Part shown: one piece after another, positions 57,165 through 64,000 of the stretch
Numbering within the stretch: position 1 is the first letter of the stretch
Layout: each line of letters opens with the position of its first letter
Assembly: GCF_040954645.1 (NCBI RefSeq)
Contig: NC_092810.1
Location: forward strand, 13,068,377 to 13,132,376
DNA from: Diabrotica undecimpunctata
Taxonomy: Eukaryota > Arthropoda > Insecta > Coleoptera > Chrysomelidae
Length of the DNA: 64,000 bases
Direction of reading: 5' to 3'
Program-made: the position numbers and the translations under genes
Notes under the pieces: model-generated
Told to the model about the DNA's origin: nothing
The model's database searches: none
Seen by the model: the letters and a program-made list of their open reading frames with translations, nothing else

Positions 57165-57470
57165 AAGACATCAAATATTCCAGAATCCCGAGACACCTAT
57201 AGAAGAATACGAAATGAAACAAGGCAGTTGGTAAAAAGAACTAAAACTGAACATTGGGGACAGTTTACAAAAAGGGTGGAAAGCGACTTCTAGGGTGCAC
57301 AAAAACAAATATGGAGATTTCTAAAAAACCAACGAAAAGAAATGGCAGAATTAAAGAAATACACTAACATACCAGTAAACGAATGGAAATGATACCTGAC
57401 GGAACTGATAAACGAAAGGAAAATAATAATAAACACAACAACGTACCTGAATTAAGACACAAAGAGAAAG
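57165..57470 (+). pseudogene. LINE linker fragment (endonuclease to RT)
   Basis: The frame NIPESRDTYRRIRNETRQLV, TEHWGQFTKRVESDF, stop, AQKQIWRFLKNQRKEMAELK and VNEWK matches the linker between endonuclease and RT in insect LINEs (the segment that ends in a short acidic stretch before the RT). No endonuclease or RT residues are present. Confidence 0.65.
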
Positions 57471-57510
57471 CAGTTTTCAGGAAGTAGAGATAGCCATAAA
57501 TTGAATCTAC

Positions 57511-59995
57511 GACAAAAGGACGCGGAAAACAGGACGCGAGGCCAAAGGACGCGGAAAAAAGGACGCACGAAAAAAGGACGCGCGAAAAAAGGACGCGTGG
57601 AAAAAAGGACGCATATTATTAATGAATTACTATAAATAGTTTATTTTAATTGACATTAGCCATTACCCCCTTTTTATCCCCATATGTTATTACAGAAAAT
57701 GATTCTACCTAACCTAAAATCGGTTACGGTAAGAGTAAAAAGTGAAAAATAATTATATGAAAAAAACTTGCCCTCACATTTTATCGAGGCTTAGGACTAA
57801 AATATCTTAAGTAAAATAATAAATACCAATATAATGTTGATTCAAGATTTCTGGTATTGAAACAGGTTAGATTCCATATTATCAGAATTATGTATGGGAT
57901 TAGAAAAACCCAAGTACCAGCCCAGTAAGGGGTTTAATAAGGGTTTAACGCGAACCGGAAGGTTGATAAATTCCGCAGGTAATGTTAAGAATGTAAATAG
58001 AAACGATTAGTAAGAAAATAAAACTTTCTAATTGTTTGATAATTGTTTTTAAGAAATGAATATTACAAAAGGTCCGATATAACAAAACATAATTAACCAA
58101 ATTGTTTATATAGGGGAAACTTGTCGCGGTAGGTAATTTATTCTGTTCTTAACAAGAAAACATTAAGATGGTGTTAGCGTTTGTGAAAAGCCAAAAAGGC
58201 CACAACTTGTTACTTTATAATGGATTTCTCCAAAAAAAAGAGCGAGTGATTGGTGAAAAGACAATTTGGAAGTGTGCTACTTATAATAAGTGCAAATGTA
58301 CAGGAAGAGTGCATACCGTTGTGGATGAAATTACAAAATCCACAGAACATAATCACGTTGCAGACACGGCAAAGATTGAAGCAAAAGAAGCGTGTAACCG
58401 GATGAAAGAAGTTGCACAACAACTGGAACACTCCACCCAAGGTGTAGTAAGTGAAATTTCTCAAGGACTTTCCTTAGCTGCTACGGCACAACTTTCATCA
58501 GTGTCGTCGTTAAAAAAAACTGTGCAAAGAGTTCGGAACGAGCTAGGAGGTACGCCCGCAAATCCGAGAAATTTAGAAGAACTTGTGCTTTCTGAAGAAT
58601 ATAATATAAAACAACTACAGGCGGTGAGCTATTTCTGTTATTTGATAGCGGGCCAGAAGAAGAACGTATTTTGTTATTTTCAACACAAAGAAATTTAAGA
58701 TTTATGGAACAATGCGATCATTGGTATGCCGATGGAACATTTAACTCAGCACCACCATTGTTTTCTCAAATATACACAATTCATGGAGTGCGATACAGTA
58801 ATGTAATCCCGACTGTATATGCACTTCTAACGAACAAAACACAAGAAACTTATACACGTGTTTTTCAGCAACTAAAGGTGTTGAATCCGGCCTTGCGCCC
58901 TCTAACAATAATGATGGACTTTGAAAGAGCGGCAATGAATGCTGCACAAACTGAGTTCCCAAATGTGAGAATCCGCGGATGTTTTTTTCATTTCTCGCAG
59001 TGTATGTGGCGCCATATTCAAAGTGCCGGATTGCAACGTAGAAATATTGAGAATCCTGACTTCGCCCTTCACCTAAGACAATTGACAGCTCTTGCGTTTG
59101 TTCCAGACAACCATGTAGTCAGAGTGTACGAGGAGTTGCTCAATAGCGATTTTTATACACAAAATGAAGAACTACTAGTGCCGCTGATTAATTACTTTGA
59201 AGACACTTGGATAGGGAGATTAGCTAGAAGAGGAAATCGAAGACAACCCCTTTTTCCAGCAAATGTATGGAATTGTTACGATTTGGCAGACCAAGATATA
59301 CCTTGAACTAATAATGCTGTCGAAGGATGGCACAACAGCTTTTCTTCTCTTCTCAATAGTGCACATCCGAATATTTGGAAATTTATTAATTCTCTAAAAA
59401 AAGAATATGATTTAAATGTTTTGAAAATAGAGCAGTACATTTCGGGCAATGTACCTCCACGCAAAAGAAAATATCAAGATACAGCAAACAGGATAAGGGC
59501 TATTGTTGCCGATTATGCTGACAGGCCAACTTTAGAATATTTGAGAGGCATTGCTCACAATTTTCAGTTGCAAACATAAAAAAAATACCAAAAAATTAAT
59601 ATCAAAAATAAAACAAAAAAAAATAAAATGACAAAAAAATTCCAAAAAAAGCAAAACATTAAAAAAAAAATAAAAAAAAACTTGTAAACACGTCAGCTTC
59701 TGCTGCCAGTCCTAAGCCTGGATAAAGTGTGAAGGCAAGTTTTTTTCATATAAATATTTTTCACTTTTTACTTTTACCGTAACCGATTTTAGGTTAGGTA
59801 GAATCATTTTCTGTAATTATATATAGGGGATAAACGGGGGTAATTGCTATTGTCAATTAAAATAAACTATTTATAGTATTTCATTAATAATATGCGTCCT
59901 TTTTTCCACGCGTCCTTTTTTCCACGCGTCCTTTTTTCGCGCGTCCTTTTTTCCGCGGCCTTTTTTATGCGTCCTTTTTTCGGCGTCCTTTTGTC
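57511..59995 (+). mobile_element. MULE (Mutator-like) element with ~270-bp TIRs
   Basis: Tips GACAAAAGGACGC (57511) and the mirror GCGTCCTTTTGTC (59995). The outer 100 bp carry six to seven tandem AAAAAAGGACGCG-like units at each end, followed by a shared inner TIR with AACCTAAAATCGGTTACGGT and its complement. No clear 9-10 bp target repeat at the flanks. One transposase gene lies inside. Confidence 0.9.
58168..59579 (+). pseudogene. FLYWCH-MULE transposase, nearly intact
   Basis: N-terminal FLYWCH-type zinc finger (SQKGHNLLLYNGFLQKK, IWKCATYNKCKCTGRVHT, STEHNH). A helical linker follows, then, after a 1-nt frameshift near 58615, LFLLFDSGPEEERILLFSTQ. The MULE core has YADGTFNSAPPLF (first Asp), IMMDFERAAMNA (second Asp), a GCFFHFSQC CxxH-type box and NNAVEGWHNSF (catalytic Glu). 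A TGA at 59304 (former CGA before TNNAVEG) is the only nonsense change. The C-terminus is complete. The start at 58168 is the first Met before the zinc finger. With two lesions it is the least decayed DNA transposase of the window. Confidence 0.92.
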
Positions 59996-60815
59996 GGTAT
60001 ACCAATGTCTATCGTTAAAACAACAAAATAATGCTCAAAATAAGTCAATATTGGGATATCTGGGATTCACTTTATTTCGAGAGATTTCGTATAACTCTCA
60101 TTAGATATACCTAAATTACATATATCATGTACAATGCATCATTTCAAACAAAAACCCCAAAGCGAATTTAACAGAATCAGTCTCAACAGCAAAACCAAAG
60201 ATTGCTTTTTATCTTCCGCAAATGTAAACAAGCATAAATCAAGAATTTATTTTGTCCCCCTTTTAGCAGCGCTATCGTATCAAATATAGCGGTAGTTTGT
60301 ATCTGGAAAATCTGGTGTTGTCACGAAGTGCTTCGCATCCACTGATTTATATCGTGTATGTGGCCTAAAGTGGTTTACGGAAAATGTGTATTGAACTTAT
60401 GGGCTAAGAATGCGATGGAGTTCTCGTTCTACAAGAACTGTGATATATCGTAATCTATTTGTATCTGAGAATAAAACAGTCCAATAATTTTGTTTCATCC
60501 GAAATGTTTGGGAGATATAAGTAATCTTACGAATAGTGTAATAAATTATGTGAATAATAGGTGACATGGATTACACTACAACCAAATAATTTAAGAACTC
60601 TTTAATAAAATTTTCTAAATGCCTGATATTGATCACAGATGCTTTAAGATGGGAATAATAATATAATCAATCTCTACGAATCTAACATAAAGTTAGAACA
60701 ATACCTTAGACAAGAAAACATTTTTTTATACAAAATCTGATTATTTCCACCTCATCGTACTCAAAAAGTCCCTATACCTGAGACCTATAAGTCAAAATTG
60801 ATCTTACCACTGACT
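59996..60815. other. No gene seen
   Basis: AT-rich spacer between the MULE and LINE fragments. Confidence 0.5.
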
Positions 60816-61087
60816 TATATACTGTTCTTCTTCTTCTTCTTAGTCATTAACCTAATGCAGGTATCGTGATATCATAAAGCTATTAGCTAAATTTCCCAAT
60901 GTTCCTTCACGTTTTTCTATCTTCTGCCATTCTAGCATATTCTGACAATGGAGCGCCAATGGTAGCAACAATATGGTCCGTGTATCGTGTGGGAGATCTA
61001 CCTCTATTTCTTTTGCCTTCTACTTTCCCCTGGATGATAAGTTTTTCAAGCCCATTTCTTAGAAGCACATGTCCAAAATAGCTTATT
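60816..61087 (-). pseudogene. LINE 3' tail
   Basis: Minus-strand YFGHVLLRNGLEKLIIQGKV, EGKRNRGRSPTRYTDHIVAT, YARMAEDRKT, then 3' UTR and an AAGAAGAAGAAGAAC tail. Another LINE subfamily; 5'-truncated. Confidence 0.75.
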
Positions 61088-61589
61088 ATTTATACTGTTA
61101 CTTTAGCCAAAAAGGGTATATCAGCCTTAGATACTAAACTACTACAAGACGTGTGCATCGCCACTTTTGCCAAACTCTGTCGCTTTTTTAGATGAGCTTT
61201 AAACGACAACTTGGGTATTAGTATCATTCCCAAATAATTGTAGTTATTCACTACCTCTAATACTCGATCATTCAGTTTCCAAGATTCCCTGATCACACCA
61301 CCTACTCTTTTGAATACAAGAATTTTGGATTTATCTAAATTTATTTTTAGATTCCACATCCTGCAGTATTTTTCCAGTTCATTAATCATCAGTTACAGCA
61401 CCTTCGGATGGATTGCCATCAAAACCAAATCATCTGCATGTAATCAAAGTCTTATAATCAAACCATTTATCTCCAAACCGCCTCCCAATGCTTCATGTAG
61501 GCCATTCAAGAAAATAACAGTAATGGACGTAGAAGACATCCCTGTCTTACTCCTACATTACAGTCATAGTAGAGAGTTTAGAATGTTTA
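61088..61589 (-). pseudogene. LINE RT palm and thumb fragment
   Basis: Minus-strand VGVRQGCLLRPLL, NGLHEALGGGLEINGL, a shifted HADDLVLMAIHPKVL (catalytic box), MINELEKYCRMWNLKINLDK, KILVFKRVGG, VVNNYNYLGMILIPKLSFKA. Clearly RT but of a different LINE clade from its neighbours (LDKSK and YLGM..TPKLS layout). Bounded by LINE pieces on both sides. Confidence 0.75.
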
Positions 61590-63865
61590 CCGCCTTTTTT
61601 CCCTGTTGCGTTGTTTTCGATTTTTCTTTTGGTAGTGCCTTCTTTAGATATTATAGATCCGAGATATTTTTATTCATTACATGTTTTTGTGTTTCTAATT
61701 CCTAACTCTGGATCTTTTTCATCATCTCCTATTTTAAGATACTCTGTCTGACATATTCATATGGAGGCCCTATTTTTCATATTCTTTCTTAAGTTTTCTA
61801 AACATGTAGTCCATGTCTTCCTCATCATTCGCTACGACTACCTGATCATCTGCGAAAAATAAAGTTGCTAGACATTTACCACCGCCTATGTCTATTCCCA
61901 TTTCTGATATTTCTTTCCTCTACTGCTTTAGCGATAATTGAATATATATATTTTAAATAAGGTCGGAGATAGACAACATCCTTGTTTAAGCCCTATTGTT
62001 ATTGGAAATGGTTCAGATATAAAGTTTCCTTCTGTAACGATATTTCTTGCATATTTGTATTGGCGATAGCATCCACATACTCTTTACTGTGATCTACTTT
62101 CTTCAATGTTTCAAACAGTTTTTTCAAAGGTACCGTATCGTATGCCTTCTCTAAATCTACAAACAATGGGTGGGTAGATAGATTCCTTGTCTTCCGTTTT
62201 TCGATTACCTGCTTCAGAACGAATATTCCATCAGTGCACACATATCTTAAGCACAAACTCCATTTCTTTCTTCTATGTCTTCGTATTCTGATTCTATTTT
62301 TTCTTTTATTATTCGACCGTACAACTTACTCACTAAGCTGATAACAATTATTCCCCTATAATAAGAGCATTTACGTTTATCCCATTTTTTTAACATTGAG
62401 CTGATATATCCAACATTCCAATCATCAGCGATATTTTGTTTTTTTAAGCATTTGTTATATAGTTGAACCAACACCTCATGTAATATTTTTGGACCATACT
62501 TTACCAACTCAATTGGGATGTCTCCAGGTTTTTCGATCTTTTGGGGGCATCGCTTAACTCTCCGGTTGTTATCTCAATTATTTGTGTATGTTCGGATATT
62601 TCTTTCATTTCGATCTCATGGAATTTACATTTATCCTCTGTCAGTAAGACCTCATAATGGCATAATGGTATTTTTACTGTTTTAGATCTATTAACTGTAA
62701 GTTATATTTTTCCTTTCCTTCCCTCCGGAGAGACTTTATCACCTTCCATGCTTGCCCAACTCTTGTTTCACCCTTATACCTATCCACCTCTGCACATCTT
62801 CAATCCTACATCTCATTTTTACTTTTCACTACTTCTCTTTTTACATCTTAATTTAATTTTTTATATATCTTGTAATTTTTCTCCTTTCTCGTTGACATTC
62901 ATTTCTGATAAGCAGTTTTCTTCTTGTCTACTAACGTTTGTATATTCTCCGACCACCATTCTTGATTTTTTTTTAAGAATGGTATTCTCATGTTTGTATT
63001 TATACCCCAAGGCTTTATTTGCAGCCTCATGAATGCATTCTTTTGAATGTATTCATTAAGGTGCTGGTATAATTCTTCCGCTGATATATTTTCTCGATCC
63101 ACATTTTGCAATTTTGTGGCCAGTCGTTATTTGTAAAGAAATTTCGTTGAATCTTCTTTGAAACTTTCTAGGTTATATTTAGGAGATGTTACTTCTTGTC
63201 CCTTTTCTATATTCTGTACCTGAGTGTTATTGTTTTTGCGATAGTTAATTATCACGTTGGCCATAAGTAAACGATGGTCGGATCCACATTCTGATCCACG
63301 GTATACCCTTAAGTCAATTGTTGTCAGCTGGGAAGTTTGACGTTGGATTACATAGTCGATTATCGAGCGCAGATTCCTACTAGGTTGTATCCATGTAAAT
63401 TTGTGGATGTCTCTATGTTGAAAAAAGTCATTCATAATTTTGAGAGACATTGTTTTACAAAAATCTATGACGCATTCCATGTTCATTGGTTATTTGTTCC
63501 CCATATTTTCCTACGACTCTGTTATTTTCTTCTCTCCCTACTCTGCCATTTAAATCTCCTAGTATTAAGATTTCACAGTTTTCTTCAACTTAAGAGAGTA
63601 TTTCATTCATCTTGTTGTAGAAATCGTCTTTATTTTCTAGATTTACATCTTCATTTGGGGCATACACCCCTACAATTACGATGTTGTGTCCATTCTTTTT
63701 CATTTCCAGTATTAGCAGTTGTTCATTTACTTCAGTCCACGATTTATTATCGTTTTTAAGATTTTTTCGAACGGCAAAAGAGACTCCTCTCTTAGCTCTG
63801 TTATCTTTAATCACTCCACTGTAGATATGTATATATTCTCTATTTGTTCTAATACTCGTAAATAT
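61590..63865 (-). pseudogene. LINE with endonuclease and RT, long but broken
   Basis: Minus strand from 63850: YSGVIKDNRAKRGVSFAVRK, ILEMKKNGHNIVIVGVYAPN, then after a gap VIDFCKTMSLKIMNDFFQHR, KFTWIQPSRNLRSIIDYVIQ, YRGSECGSDHRLLMANVI (endonuclease catalytic SDH). Linker: YNLESFKEDSTKFLYK, QEWWSENIQTLVDKKKTAYQ. RT: MVKYGPKILHEVLVQLYNKC, YYRGIIVISLVSKLYGRII, FVDLEKAYDTVPLKKL, ITIGLKQGCCLSPTLFKIYI, LFFADDQVVVANDEEDMDYM, KYLGSIISKEGTTKR. Frameshifts and a stop or two in every segment. The same ADDQVV subtype occurs at 29.2 kb. Resembles the insect endonuclease-RT family of RTE-like LINEs. Confidence 0.85.
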
Positions 63866-64000
63866 CTACGTTATTCAGGTTAATTAAATAAGTTATTTGC
63901 GTACGATGTAAATAATAAAGTCGACTCGTAACTGGAACCTGTACGAAAATCCCCAAGATATAAAATTTAAGCTTTTCAAATATTCGATATTATGTTCCAC

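Noticed and set aside
59880..60104. Phe/Arg-rich small protein at the MULE right end
   Set aside because: It is a translation of the tandem GGACGC terminal repeats.

Overview
The window reads as a stretch of arthropod, most likely insect, nuclear genome. It is AT-rich and has no operons, but carries a tRNA-Asp-like gene, a 57-bp spliceosomal-type intron and a dense pile of transposable elements of insect type. A beetle or another repeat-rich insect is plausible, but the species cannot be fixed from this sequence alone. I found no convincing host protein-coding gene. Nearly everything that can be named is a mobile element or its remains, and many are nested inside one another.

Layout. 1-4.5 kb: short direct repeats, a decayed mariner on the minus strand and a 5'-truncated LINE. 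4.5-6.6 kb: a foldback structure with two arms of about 700 bp. 6.6-9.5 kb: several RTE-like LINE ends. 10.5 kb: a small hairpin element that recurs at 45.7 kb. 10.8-13 kb: unassigned, locally GC-richer DNA. 13.1-14.4 kb: a piggyBac 3' half broken by a LINE. 15-20.2 kb: a CR1/L2/Jockey-type LINE split by a near-full-length RTE-like LINE. 21.2-22.9 kb: two PIF/Harbinger-type TIR elements. 25.3 kb: tRNA-Asp-like gene. 26.5-29.4 kb: a mariner-superfamily element with TIRs of about 500 bp, inserted in a LINE reverse transcriptase. 29.7-35 kb: a decayed mariner, an RNase H LINE tail, a second piggyBac and another LINE. 36.8-43.0 kb: a very young BEL/Pao LTR element that has lost most of pol but keeps an open 489-codon frame. 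43.5-46 kb: a LINE 3' end holding a complete piggyBac and the hairpin element. 47.9-48.7 kb: an IS630-like transposase pseudogene. 49.3-51.7 kb: a tyrosine-recombinase (Crypton-like) gene remnant with an intron, flanked by two CpG-rich palindromes. 52.8-56.5 kb: a young LINE tail, then a piggyBac broken by two further insertions. 57.5-60 kb: an almost intact MULE with a FLYWCH domain. 60.8-63.9 kb: three minus-strand LINE fragments, one long enough to hold endonuclease and reverse transcriptase.

The nesting can be read to the base in many places, because removing an insert and one target-site copy restores a reading frame. Examples are LINE with piggyBac and hairpin element, LINE with mariner, piggyBac with LINE, LINE with LINE, piggyBac with TTAA element and retroelement, and tyrosine recombinase with LINE. 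The most informative patterns are: the piggyBac ends, which keep one asymmetric geometry while the palindrome sequence changes between families; the deleted but recently mobile BEL/Pao element with a repeat-rich, hairpin-rich leader; the hairpin element with target duplications of 9-13 bp; the unrecognised 1.1-kb retroelement; and the tyrosine-recombinase locus.
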